Source of the DNA: Pythium myriotylum
Lineage: Eukaryota; Oomycota; Peronosporomycetes; Pythiales; Pythiaceae
Reading direction: 5' to 3'
Assembly: GCA_023091665.1 (NCBI GenBank)
Contig: JALJCQ010000030.1
Location: 1,862,501-1,926,500, forward strand
Length of the DNA stretch: 64,000 bases
Below the pieces are notes generated by a model. That model did not search any database, was not told where the DNA came from, and saw nothing but the letters and a program-made list of their open reading frames with translations. Of the stretch, positions 10,672 through 21,010 are shown piece after piece; within the stretch, counting starts at the first letter, position 1, and each line of letters starts with the position of its first letter. Position numbers and translations under genes: made by a program.

Positions 10672-12292
10672 TCACAGAGCAGTTTGAGTGGAAGCTTTTT
10701 CTTCAGACCGTGACACTTCCGCGAGAAACTGATCGAACTTGTTGGGAAAGAAGTTCGTGCCCTCAAAAGTCTCATCTCGACACAGCTTGCCCAACTGCTC
10801 TGCAACCTGCGGATACCAAAGATCAGTTTTTCGAGTTCCCCATTCTGTAAAGAATCGATAAATCGCATGTCCACCTTCAGGTATTCCCACGCTAGGGGAA
10901 GTGACGTGTGCAGTTCTATAGTGACGTCTGATGCCGTGATGAAACCATCATGCGATGTTTGAGCCATTTTCATCAGTCGTTCAGCAACACGGTCTTCTCG
11001 ATGAGAATCTGATAGGTGCAATTCGAGTCAGCTGAGTTCATCAGGGGCCAGACAGAACTGTAAGAATCATACCTGCTTGCAAGACCAGTAGACCGCCATC
11101 AAACTTGCGAAGGTGGTATCCAAGATGCAAACGCTTTTGCTGAGCAGCAGCATTATAGAGGTCGTCTGGTGAGACCAGTTCGACACCACGCGCGCGATTA
11201 AACATGCAATAAATATCCGACAACGTCATGATTCCCGCATTGCTTGGCATGCAGTGATCCAAAAATTCCGCCAGTTGGCGGGCTAACTGTTCGTGATAAG
11301 CGCTCCCAGAGTTCTCCCGAGTTACCGGGCTGACAATGCCCATATCAAGCATAAGCGAGCTCAGCTTGTTAATATCGTCCTCCCGGGAGCTCTTTGCTTC
11401 ATTCTCAGAGGTATTTTCACTGGCTTTCATGGCATCGACATACCGCTCCATCAAACCAACCTGCGAACCCACATCGAAGAATGAACACTCGCACTAAAGG
11501 ATAGTACCCTTCAGAAAGCTTCGTACCATATCCCTCGCTTTTTCCATCAAGTTTGCGAGGTCTGTGAATGCAGCCGCTGCCAACTCGGTTGTCTCCTTTT
11601 GGACTTCCTTCTGACGCCGCAAAATCCCACCGATTCCTGCGTCTGCAGCCTTGAACTCTCGTTTCTGCAACCGTCGATCAGCGTGATGACTCGGCTGTGT
11701 GTCCTTCCAAGCTTTCCTTCGCAATGCTGCATCCAACGGATTGTAGAAATCGTCACGGCCCCCGTCTTTAAACGACAGCTTCATGAAAGACGTAAAGTGC
11801 GGAGGCGTCGGGAGTTTGATGTCGACTCGAATCTTCGCCGAGCGCGCCAAGAAACCTGCCTCCTTCGTGATACGCACTACATACTCCAGTGGCAGGTAAA
11901 GTGCCGTGGGGGGCGACGCCGAATCGTCAATGTAAAACAAGCGATGCGTGGTGATGGAACAGCGTCCCTTGTAGTACCGCGTCTTCTCGTTGTGGTCGTA
12001 CAGCGAAATCTGGTCCTCGCTGTAGATCTCTACCTCCGTGCCGTAGAGCGCTGGTCGCCCTGCATTCGTCAACGGCAGCGCTATCGGATCACAATCGATA
12101 AGCCTCAGGGTTTCCGACAGTGATGGTGCCAGCAAGGTCCATGGTATGCGACATACTCTGGAGAAGGTCGATGGCCGAGAGGTCCATGCTGCGAGGCGCT
12201 GGCGGCGGCGGCGGCATGTCGTCGGCGTCAGTCGCTCCGCCTGTGCGCACGAGACTCGCAGCGACGAGATGCTGGCCTGCTCCTTCAAGCAT
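10672..12292 (-). CDS. VPS36: ESCRT-II subunit Vps36
   Basis: Five exons (12157-12292, 11527-12059, 11073-11460, 10875-11008, 10672-10806) give 441 residues in phase. The N-terminal GLUE domain shows VEIYSEDQISLYD, STTHRL-type and KLSFKDGG-type strands. It is followed by the AGIGGI...AFTDLANLMEKARDM helix block and the two winged helices: LMLDMGIVSPVTREN, NRARGVELVSPDD, LCRDETFEGTNFF. Vps36 with Vps22 and Vps25 forms ESCRT-II, which binds ubiquitin and phosphoinositide on endosomes and helps form multivesicular bodies. The first intron begins with GTATGT and removes an out-of-frame stretch, so the start is well supported. The N-terminus carries about 35 extra low-complexity residues (Pro run) before the GLUE fold. 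Confidence 0.92.
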
Positions 12293-12584
12293 GGCGCGAT
12301 GATGACGAGGAAGGAGGGTCGTCACGTCGGGCGATTACGCTTGGGGTGGCGGGAGTCTCGCTTGGGTTTCCTCCACAACCGGAAGACTTTGTCCACCATC
12401 ACTCTGAGCGCAATCAGGCGTTCACCAAAGACCTCTCGACCAAGATCCTGTAGACGCGATCGACTAAGAGAGGGAAGAGCGGAACTATAAATTCATATCA
12501 GCCACTGTTGGAGTTCATCCCAGCTATGAATAGTGTCGTCTTCGCCTCTGGTTCCGAGTTCATGCCGAGCTCCGACTGCTCGCA
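12293..12584. promoter_or_regulatory. Divergent promoter region VPS36 / DAW1
   Basis: About 290 bases separate the divergent starts of VPS36 (minus) and DAW1 (plus). No coding frame with domain content is present. No individual promoter motif could be assigned. Confidence 0.4.
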
Positions 12585-13907
12585 ATGCAACTGCGTCGCC
12601 TATACTTGCGCTACTTCCCACCTGCACTACGGCTCGAGTATGCGACCTCCGATGGGCGGATTGGGCAGAGGACGATTGACTTGCTGCACATCAGTGCCGA
12701 GTCCAATATCCAGCTTGTAATCGCACAACTTCTGGAGAAAGAAAACCTGCTAACTAAGGCTATTGTCCCAAAGCTGAGCGAGCTACTCCATCGCCTTGTA
12801 GACAAGCAGCTTCTATCTGACTCTGCCGGAATTGGCCAGTGGAGTTGCCTCGCCGTGTGTCGTCCGCATCAACTGCCTATGTGCAATGTAGCCTGGACGA
12901 AGAACATGAACCTGGTCGCGACAGGAAGCTACGACAAGACCATTCGTCTGCTGAGACCGCTTCAATTGAGATCACGAAATCAGTCCCAAGACTGGAGTTC
13001 CAAGACCAGCACTCTTGTTGGTCATGACGGCGTTGTGTTTTGCTTGGCATTTGACCGGCATCACCACCAGAAACTGATCAGCGGGTCGTTCGACAAAACT
13101 TGTCGAATCTGGGATGTTGCGACGCAGTCTTGCCAGGGCACCTATAGCAGCCACGAAGGAGAGGTAGTCGCGGTTGCGTTTGCACCACAGGGTGACTCCT
13201 TTGCAAGTTGTTCGATGGATTGCACGTCCATCATATGGGATGTTGAAACGCAGAAAGAGATTGCAACGCTTGCCGGGCATACCGCTGAGGTGTCCTCTTT
13301 AGCATTTGATAGATCGTCTCAGTTGATTGCGACAGGCTCGTGTGACTCAACTGTGCGGCTCTGGGATGTCCGCCATGGTGCATGCTTCCGCTCGCTAGAA
13401 GGCCATAACGGAGACATATCTACAGTTTTGTTCGATTATCACTCGAACCTGATTGCATCGTCATCGTCCGATCAGACATGCAGGATCTGGGATGTCCGCT
13501 CGGGCAAATGCTTGTTTGACATACACGACCACAGAGGTGAAGTCAACGAAGTTGTTTTTAACTCTTCAGGTGCATTGTTTGCGACTTGTGGTGCAGACGG
13601 CAAGGCGTTCCTGTACGACTCATTGACGGGCATGAGGAGATCTGTTCTCCTCGGACATACCAAAGGTGTATCAAGGATCTGCTTCAATATGCAAGGCTCA
13701 CAGATCCTGTCGGCAGGTGCTGACAAGACAGTCCGCATCTGGCACTCATACTCGGGCAAGTGCCTTCAAGTTTTGGATGGTCACGAGGATGAGGTATACA
13801 GTTGTTCGTTCAGCTACGACGGAGGGGCGATACTCACAGCGTCTTCAGATAACTCATTGCGCATCTGGAAGAAAGAGCCACAATGCCATAGTGAATATAG
13901 AGAATGA
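12585..13907 (+). CDS. DAW1: DAW1/ODA16 dynein assembly factor, WD40 repeats
   Basis: Single-exon gene of 440 residues. The start MQLRRLYLRYFPPALRLEY matches the diagnostic N-terminus of DAW1 (human MRLKSLLLRYYPP...), and is followed by about eight WD40 repeats ending SGSFDKTCRIWD, SCSMDCTSIIWD, TGSCDSTVRLWD and so on. DAW1/ODA16 is a cargo adaptor that brings outer dynein arms into cilia by intraflagellar transport. In an oomycete this points to zoospore flagella. The ATG at 12585 gives the conserved N-terminus. Length is near the human protein (415), with a small insertion in the second repeat. Confidence 0.93.
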   Translation: MQLRRLYLRYFPPALRLEYATSDGRIGQRTIDLLHISAESNIQLVIAQLLEKENLLTKAIVPKLSELLHRLVDKQLLSDSAGIGQWSCLAVCRPHQLPMCNVAWTKNMNLVATGSYDKTIRLLRPLQLRSRNQSQDWSSKTSTLVGHDGVVFCLAFDRHHHQKLISGSFDKTCRIWDVATQSCQGTYSSHEGEVVAVAFAPQGDSFASCSMDCTSIIWDVETQKEIATLAGHTAEVSSLAFDRSSQLIATGSCDSTVRLWDVRHGACFRSLEGHNGDISTVLFDYHSNLIASSSSDQTCRIWDVRSGKCLFDIHDHRGEVNEVVFNSSGALFATCGADGKAFLYDSLTGMRRSVLLGHTKGVSRICFNMQGSQILSAGADKTVRIWHSYSGKCLQVLDGHEDEVYSCSFSYDGGAILTASSDNSLRIWKKEPQCHSEYRE

Positions 13908-14165
13908 TTGAAGCTACTTTGAGGCAAGTTGCGGGGTGTAGCAAATTAAGCGGGATGAGAAAACACATCGTCTAGGGCAAACAGAGGAAATTGCGTGCGG
14001 ATTTCTGCCTGACGAGCGATGAAACGACTGCTCGACTGCACATTTTTTGCTCTTGTGGTCTGTGCTTGATAAGCTGGAGAGAATAAAAGAGCGCAAGAGC
14101 AAGCGCAGCATGACGAAGCAGAACCACCTGTCTCCAAGCAGACGGACGCAACGGCTTGAGCTTGC

Positions 14166-14846
14166 TTAGCAACAGCCCTTCTTCACTTGCGGGGGTTTCG
14201 CAGCCAGGTTCACGCCTTCCTTCTTGTGGGGGCCACCTTCTTCCATCAGTCGGTTCTTCACTTCACGCGCGATCTCAATAAATCCACCTTCAACGTTGAT
14301 GTTGTTCTTCGCACTGGTCTCGAAGAACTTGACTCCATACTCATCTGCTAATGCCTGCCCTTCTTCTGTGCTCACGACCTTGTCGTCGGTCATATCACAC
14401 TTGTTTCCGATCAGAATCTTGTTGACGTGGACATCCGCGTGCTGCTGGATCTGACCCACCCAATTCCGAATGCTTTGAAAAGACGCGCGGTCCGTCACGT
14501 CGTACACAAGCAAAATGCCTTGTGCACCCCGGAAATACGACGTCGTGATCGTGCGGAAGCGTTCCTGGCCTGCTGTGTCCCAGATCTGGAGCTTGACCTT
14601 CTTATTGTCGAGTTCTATGTTCTTGATCTTGAAGTCAATGCCGATCGTCGTGATGAATGTCGGCGAGAACGAATCGTTCGCGTAACGCAGGAGGAGACAG
14701 GTCTTACCCACACCTGCAATCACACCACACCATCAGCACTTCCTTCCTATCTGATGCATCGGAGAGAGCACACATTCGTGCGTACCGCTGTCACCAATCA
14801 TGAGCAGCTTGATCTGCATGTCGAAAGGGTTCTCGTGACGCGCCAT
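14166..14846 (-). CDS. Rab8/Rab10-type small GTPase
   Basis: Two exons (14786-14846 and 14166-14713) give 202 residues. The intron splits the P-loop GDSGVGKT after GDSG. All G motifs are present: TTIGIDF (switch I), [18 protein letters not shown]. The effector-region signature [14 protein letters not shown] and the AREVKNRL helix resemble Rab8/10/13. The C-terminus ends KKGCC, a double-Cys geranylgeranylation site. Rab8-type GTPases steer Golgi-to-plasma-membrane and ciliary traffic. The exact Rab subfamily would need a phylogeny. The gene is divergent from the kinase gene to its right. Confidence 0.9.
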
Positions 14847-15441
14847 AGCTTCTAGTCCTCACGAAACCACTGCCGTTAATCACAACCACGATCCCATCCA
14901 TCGACGACTGGCATGTCCTCCTCCAGAACCGCAGTGCGCCAGCGAGAAGGGACGCTTCGGGCCGGCGCGATGCGACCCTGGAGGCGGCTCTCCACCGGAC
15001 GTCGCGCTCTCCCTCCTCTCCGCTCACCTGCAGCTCGTCGGGTCTCTCGTTCTACGCCGTCGCGGTCGTGCGCCTGCTCGATGTCGGCCCTTCACGAGTC
15101 GACTGCTTCTTCGTTCACGTCCGTCGGCTGCCTAGCACGTTTCCCCGTTTGGGTTTTGTTCTCGTTCGGTCCCCAAAAAAAGACGGCAAAAAAAAAATAT
15201 AACGGCCCGCACTACCTCTACCACTCAATACCTACCATTTTTCATCATGGTATCTTTTATAAGAGGTAAAAGCTTCAACTCATCAGACCTGAATTGATGT
15301 GCACCACATCGCATACTGTACAAATCGCATACTGTAAAAATTGATATCGCTTCGCCGAACCGTCGGTGAAAAGCGTGGAAACAATGCGCCACCCACTCAA
15401 CCGGGAGGTCTCTCCAGTTCGCAAGTCCTCGAGAGAGAGAA
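14847..15441. other. Intergenic / divergent promoter region
   Basis: About 600 bases between the Rab gene and the kinase fusion. The part near 14900-15150 is GC rich; A-runs occur around 15175-15200. No convincing coding frame, repeat or RNA gene was found. Part may be 5' leader of either gene. Confidence 0.4.
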
Positions 15442-18020
15442 ATGACAAGTGGTGCGTGGGCGCAATAACCGCCATATAGATATGTACTCGTAGCTGCTGC
15501 TGATCCTGGCCGATTTTGCAGTCAGAGATGCGACAGAAAAGCCGTCAATCAAAGACTTCAAGCTCGGGCGACAACTCGGCGAAGGAAACTTCTCCCGCAT
15601 TGTGGTTGCGATTCACATCGCATCTGGCGAAGAGTTTGCACTCAAAATAATTGAGAAACAACGCATCAAGCGCCTGAAAGTGCGCCACCCCAACATTTTC
15701 AACGAGATCAATATGGAGAAGGAAGTGCTTAACAAATTGCACCACCCAAACATCATACGATTGTACCAGACTTTTCAGGTACTAGTGCACACATTGGTAA
15801 TCCAAATGCGATCTCAATTTTTCTTGCCCAAACAGGATGACTCGCACCTATACTTCCTCTTGGAGCTCCTGAAAGGAGGTGAACTTCTCCAGCAATTGGT
15901 GCATGACGGAAGCCAGGTCGGAGTTCAAGAGGATTTAGCGCGGTTCTACCTTATCGATATCATCACTGCCGTCGAGTTCATGCACGACAATGGCGTGATT
16001 CATCGGGATCTGAAACCGGAAAATATGGTCATCTCTGAACGCGACGGACACCTCAAACTAATCGACTTTGGGACAGCTAAGGACTTGCTCAATCCAGCGC
16101 TGAACGGCCCCAATTTTGTTGGCACGCCTGAATACATGCCTCCAGAAGCTGTGGATAACAAGGAAACGACGCCAGCCGGTGATGTATGGGCGATAGGTTG
16201 CATTGCTTTCCAATTATTGTTGGGTGACACACCGTTTAGTGGTGGGAGCGTCTACCTCACTCTGCTCAAGGTTCAAGCGGGAGCATACACGCTGCCTTCT
16301 TTTTTGTCGGAGTCTGCTAAAGATCTGATTCGCAGTTGCCTGAATCCTGTTCCAGGTGCACGGCCCACCATCAAAGACATTAAAGGTAGCACTCGTTTGC
16401 AAAATGGCTGGAAGTCACTTGCTCACACTTGGGTGGCACAGAACATCCTTTCTTTCACAACACGAGGTTTCAAGACCACGTGAACTCGCCTCGCCCAAAA
16501 TCTCAGTTTGCGGACGATTCTCTGTTCCAACTTATTTCGGATCTTCGTGATGCAGACAACATGCGCACAAGGCTCAAACCTCTTGAGTTTCGAGACGGCA
16601 CAGACTCGGTGCAACCCAAAATTGACAACCTGACTGACCAAGGCCGAGCACAATTAATGCATTTGCTGGAACGAAAACGTTTACTGCATTTGACCAGCGT
16701 GTATCCTCGCTTCTTCGAGACGTCGAGCCTCGGTCGATGCGCGCATGCCCGTAATGGTGAGTACGTCGGGCTCACCCACAGCCTTCAGAACGAGTGGAAG
16801 GATAACTTCAAGTTCATGATGGTAAGAACTGATGTGAAGTATAGTTAGTTTATGGGTCTGATTTGGTGTGGTAATCGAACAGCTTGCTGGACCTTGTCTC
16901 AGCACACAGCCTGGTGACTGGGAATCCAACACAGCAGAATTTCGACAGCACGTGATCGAGCCCATCGACTCAGTATCACCTGCTTTCGTCATTTTTTGCG
17001 GGGACCTTAGTGGTGTTTCAGCAAATAGCGGTGACTATCGTGAAAAATCTGCAGCTTGCCAAGACTTGCTGAATGAAATCCACCCTGAAGTCAAGTTGGT
17101 ACGTATGCCCCCTTTCATTGGCATGCTCGGAGTTACTAACACACGAGCGGACCTCAGGTCTTTGTACCTGGCGTGAAGACTTTTAGTCCATCCGCTTGCG
17201 ACACAGCGCGAGCAAACTATGCCGCTCGATTTGGCGACGATTATTTCTCCTTCTGGTACCCAAGTGCTCAAAGCAAGGGTTCAATCTGACACGCTCTCTA
17301 ACGGTGCAAAATTCATTAGGCATGGAGGTGTCAAGTTTGTTGTTTTCAACTCCTGCCTTGCTGCTCAGGAGCAGAATTTTACCATGGCGAGCAAGCAACA
17401 GGATGGTATCGTTGCTGTTGCCGTGTAAACAAAGCGCATTACGTTTTACTGATGTGCAATCTCGTATGCGAATAGAATGGCTAGCAAGAGAGCTTGAGAA
17501 CGGCAAGTTGTGTGCAAGAGATACCGTGGTGCTTTCGGCGCACTCTTTCCACTCACTCGTCCAGGGGCCGGAGCGACCACCCCATCTGATGTTGAACACC
17601 GAAACCAATCAATTGCAGGAAGAAGGCGTCTCGCTCTCTGTTAGCCAAAAGAGGCGCTACGTCGAGTTGCTATCGAAGTTTCCACCTCGACTGATCATCA
17701 CAAGTGATGGACCAGAGAATCGGGTCATCACGGTTCAAACGGCCATGGTCAACTCCACATCAACCGACGAAGCGGATGAGACAGCTGCAATAAAAAAGAC
17801 AGAGATGGTCGTGTGTAGCCCACAGAACCAAGGACGCGTCACAGACACAATGATTCATTTGGCGACAGTCTCGCAGTCGGGCATCAAAGTCACTCAACTC
17901 ACACCATCGTCGATTGTTGCTTCGAAGAATGGTGAAGTCAGCGATCCGGAGGACATGGTGTTGCCTTTATCATTAAGCAGTGCGAAAGTGGCAGTCAGCC
18001 GCGATGCGTCTACAATTTGA
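15442..18020 (+). CDS. PDK1-like AGC kinase fused to a degenerate CPPED1-like metallophosphatase
   Basis: Proposed exons: 15442-15451 (tentative), 15522-15778, 15836-16385, 16442-16821, 16883-17098, 17158-17255, 17320-17405, 17476-18020, in phase for 713 residues. Kinase, residues about 15-280: GEGNFSR loop, FALKII lysine, HRDLKPEN, the PDK1-characteristic DFGTAK, FVGTPEYMPPE, and a closing EHPFF. PDK1 phosphorylates the T-loop of AGC kinases. Its usual C-terminal PH domain is absent. From about residue 390 the protein follows CPPED1/CSTP1: WKDNFKFMM, CGDLSG, FGDDYFSFW, GGVKFVVFNS, QQDEWLARELE. Metal-binding motifs are lost: LADPQ reads LAGPC, GNHD reads GVKT, GHxH reads SDGPEN. An in-frame 57-base intron (15779-15835) is open and easily missed. 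The first exon is only a guess. Confidence 0.8.
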
Positions 18021-18119
18021 AAGTCACTATAGCACAATACACGTGACAACACAACAGCTCATCTTATTTTTCCGGACACAACCAGCGGCTCTCAAATCTC
18101 TCGATTGCATCCAACTACC

Positions 18120-19121
18120 TCACAAAAGTCCCTCTTTTTCCTCCTCTTCTGCATCCAAGTGTCTCTCTGTTTCATAATCTGGTTGATAACCCATGCGATA
18201 GGATACACGGCGAATTTGCGCAGCGCGACTAGCGTTCGAATAGCGAATTTGCTGCTTATGTTCATGGCGACGCTTCAAGTAGGCCACGCCCACTAGCATG
18301 GAGCATAGCACTGTGAGTCCCACAAGAATCCCCACAGTGATTTGCTTGGAGGGTGGATTAACATGACTGCGACTGAAACCCTCCGAGGAATCAAGCGCGG
18401 TAGTTTTAGGCGAAGAAAAGGCCAAACGCGCAGTTTTGAGCGTGGCTGCTGATTGCTTCGGTGAGGACCCACTGAACCAGTCGTTCACACTTTGGTCTAG
18501 TGATTTAAGAAACGCAACCGCACCCTTTGCCGACGCGAACGGAGGGGCCTGTCCAAGAATGTCTAAGCCCACTGTGCACTTTGCGATGTCAACCAATCCA
18601 GGCGCAACCACGACTTCGCCTGGACCTGACGGAAGCAAGTCTTCGAGTAGAGCCTTGCCATTGAAGTCCGCGCACTCGTCCCCGTTTAGCGTCACTTCAC
18701 CCGTTGCACTCTCCCCGACAGCACGCGAGTCGATAGAATAGTCTCTGTTGTCGAATCTAACGCGGAGTCTCTCCAGTTTGAGATCTCTCACTCCTTTGGC
18801 GCCGCGCAAACCCTGCGTCGCTACGAGTTTCTCAAGAGACTCGTCCACATGACTGGCCAGAGATATCGCACCACCTGCTGCGTTGCTTGGCTCGCCGTCG
18901 ACCTCAACGTGGAGGACACAGCCAGTGGCGCTGCTCGTTTCGGAGATGAAAGCTGTGCCGCTGAGGAGCTCCTTCGAGAGCAACTGAGCGTGGAGATCCT
19001 TGCGGAGGGGCAGCGCCAGATCGGCGCAGCTGGTCGACGTGGAGTAGAAGAGATCGCACTGCACGAAGCCGACGGCGCTGGTGGCCTGCATGGCCAGGAT
19101 CAGGAGCCCCACGGTCTGCAT
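18120..19121 (-). CDS. Type I membrane protein, unknown
   Basis: Single exon, 333 residues from the ATG at 19121. An in-frame ATG at 19253 exists, but 19121 places a signal peptide (MQTVGLLILAMQATSAVG) at the N-terminus. The predicted lumenal/extracellular part has a few Cys and a Leu/Val-rich repeatless fold with no recognised domain. One membrane helix lies near residue 275 (ITVGILVGLTVLCSMLVGVAY), followed by a basic stop-transfer KRRHEHK and a short tail ending in acidic EEEEKEGLL, which could be an acidic dileucine sorting signal (inference). It converges tail to tail with the kinase fusion, 99 bases apart. Confidence 0.7.
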   Translation of the reverse strand: MQTVGLLILAMQATSAVGFVQCDLFYSTSTSCADLALPLRKDLHAQLLSKELLSGTAFISETSSATGCVLHVEVDGEPSNAAGGAISLASHVDESLEKLVATQGLRGAKGVRDLKLERLRVRFDNRDYSIDSRAVGESATGEVTLNGDECADFNGKALLEDLLPSGPGEVVVAPGLVDIAKCTVGLDILGQAPPFASAKGAVAFLKSLDQSVNDWFSGSSPKQSAATLKTARLAFSSPKTTALDSSEGFSRSHVNPPSKQITVGILVGLTVLCSMLVGVAYLKRRHEHKQQIRYSNASRAAQIRRVSYRMGYQPDYETERHLDAEEEEKEGLL

Positions 19122-19495
19122 TTGGCGACGAGGGTTCTGGCTGGTTGATGAGGTTCTCAAATCCGAAGAACGAAACTGGGAAGGGGAGAACCATGGGACG
19201 GACTTCAACAAGAGTGCCTGTTTTGGTGTGGTCCACGTTGAGTTGGGCGACATTTCGAGTACGCTTCAAGTTCCTATCGCATGCTGCACGTGTGGCCATG
19301 GCCAATGGCGAGAGTCCAACTCATTGGGCGACACTCTCATGGGAAGTGGCACACTCCATCCACTCGAAACCAGTGCTACGGGAGTATGAATGTTGAGAGA
19401 CGTGACTGTTTTCAAGTGGTCATTCTTTTCATTTTTGAAAGATCATCGATACATGAAGGTGTCCACAGAGGAAGGAATCACTACAACTCTGCCAC

Positions 19496-20293
19496 TTAGA
19501 GCTTGCCCGAGACGGCGCCGACCTTGCGAGTGCCCTTGCCGTTGCCTGCCGAGCTCTTGAGGTAGCACTGCGGGCCATCGTTGTTGAAGTTGACGAACGT
19601 GTACGCCTTGCAGTTCTTGTTGGCCGCGCAGGCGTTGCAGCACTCTTCACCGGTGCCAGCGCGAGCCTTGCCGATGTCGTTGCCAGGGAAGTCGGTGTCA
19701 GTGAGCTGAGTGGGGCACTTGGACGGAACCTGGACGCACTGGTAGAAGCCCGGGTTCCACGGCTGGCAGTACTGGCCGGATGGGCAGCATGCCGCTCCCT
19801 TCTCATCGCCACACTTACCCCACGGGTTGGTCGCGCACTTGCCGGCGTCCTTGAACATGGCCTTCGAGGCCTTCTTTCCACCCTTGATGTAGCCGGAGAT
19901 GGCACCAACGAGGCGCACCTCCTTGCCACCAGCGCGCTTAAGGTAACACGCGGTCGGGCCGGCACGGTGGTTGATGAAGGTGTAGGCATTGCAGTCCTTG
20001 GTGTTAGAGCAGGCCGTGCAGCAGTCTCCTGGCTGGACACCGTAGACAGTCTTGATGTCGTTGCCCGGGAAGTCGACGTTCGTGACGATGTTCTCGCACT
20101 TGGCCGGCACTTGCTGGCACTGGACGTTACCCGAGTCCCACGGCTGGCAGTAGAATCCATCCGGGCAGCACGTGGTGGAGCCGTCCGACTTGCCACACTG
20201 GCCCCAGGCGGGCGTGGAGCAGGCAGCGGAGGCGTCCTGAACCATCACAGCAGCGGCAACGACGAGCGCAGCGGATGTCTGGAGGAACTTCAT
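19496..20293 (-). CDS. CBEL-like secreted protein, two CBM1-PAN units
   Basis: Single exon, 265 residues. A signal peptide (MKFLQTSAALVVAAAVMV...ASA) is followed by two units. Each has a fungal-type cellulose-binding module CBM1 (WGQCG...CCPDGFYCQPW; WGKCG...CCPSGQYCQPWN) and a PAN/Apple domain (FPGNDI...CCxxCxxxxxCxAYTF...CYLK). A Lys-rich linker joins the units. This is the architecture of CBEL, the Phytophthora cell-wall glycoprotein that binds cellulose and is perceived by plants. The open frame extends upstream to 20587 without an ATG that gives a signal peptide, so 20293 is the start. A paralogue and a decayed copy lie at 24577 and 23400. Confidence 0.92.
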   Translation of the reverse strand: MKFLQTSAALVVAAAVMVQDASAACSTPAWGQCGKSDGSTTCCPDGFYCQPWDSGNVQCQQVPAKCENIVTNVDFPGNDIKTVYGVQPGDCCTACSNTKDCNAYTFINHRAGPTACYLKRAGGKEVRLVGAISGYIKGGKKASKAMFKDAGKCATNPWGKCGDEKGAACCPSGQYCQPWNPGFYQCVQVPSKCPTQLTDTDFPGNDIGKARAGTGEECCNACAANKNCKAYTFVNFNNDGPQCYLKSSAGNGKGTRKVGAVSGKL

Positions 20294-20340
20294 CTTGGAG
20301 TGGAGGCTGACGAGAGGAGGAGGCTGTCGGCGCGCAAGGC

Positions 20341-20359
20341 GGAAAGTTGGAGAATGAGC
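20341..20359 (-). promoter_or_regulatory. Oomycete Inr + FPR core promoter of CBEL-like gene 1
   Basis: On the minus strand the bases read GCTCATTCTCCAACTTTCC, close to the oomycete initiator plus flanking promoter region consensus (GCTCATTYYNCAWTTT). It sits about 50-65 bases before the ATG at 20293, a normal leader length for oomycetes. Confidence 0.7.
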
Positions 20360-21010
20360 ATCGTGGCAAGGGCTCGGATCGCGCGCAATGCTGGCCTCGT
20401 TCGAAGGATGTCGCCCTGGTGCCGGTGGCGAGCTTGCACTCGGCCTTGGCCAATCGTCAGCGCGCGATCTTCGACTCATATCGGCATCGAGAATGGCAGA
20501 CCTGATTTGACCGATCGTCTGCCACCTGATGCGGGCAGACGGCAGTCGAGATTGGTTATGAGAGGTCGTATGAGTTGAACCCTGCACGTTCCATTTCTTA
20601 CGCGCGACCTGGGCTGGGTGTCAGCTCGGCCACATGACACGGTGTAACGTCCACACTCCTGTACTATTGCCGTGTGCGTACCGAGGGTGCGCTCTGGGCC
20701 GACCCAACGCCTCGGACGCGTCGGCCAGCGCCTTCGCATGGCCTCTGGCCCATGGGACGGCGAGCTCCACTGGCGCATGGGCGCGCGCGAGTGCTGCCGC
20801 TGTCGAGCGCCTGAACCCATCATGCAGCTGCCGCTGCCTCCCACACGAAGTGTCTCTCTGCCGCGCGCGCGCTGGTTGGCTGAAACGCGCGGGAGAGAAG
20901 GCGTATCATATTTGCAATCCGCCGATGCACGATCGGCCCGATTCCCAACACGGCATCCCCTCCACTAGCTTAGTCTCGGAGACACTAGTACTACTAAATT
21001 AGTATTGACA
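20360..21010. other. Divergent intergenic region
   Basis: About 650 GC-rich bases between CBEL-like gene 1 and the OB-fold gene. Open frames here run on from the CBEL frame or have no domain content. No repeat or RNA gene was seen. Confidence 0.4.

Noticed and set aside
10092..11021. 309-residue minus-strand frame
   Set aside because: Only 11008-10875 is VPS36 exon 4; the rest is run-on through an intron, exon 5 in another frame and the antisense of the small plus-strand gene.
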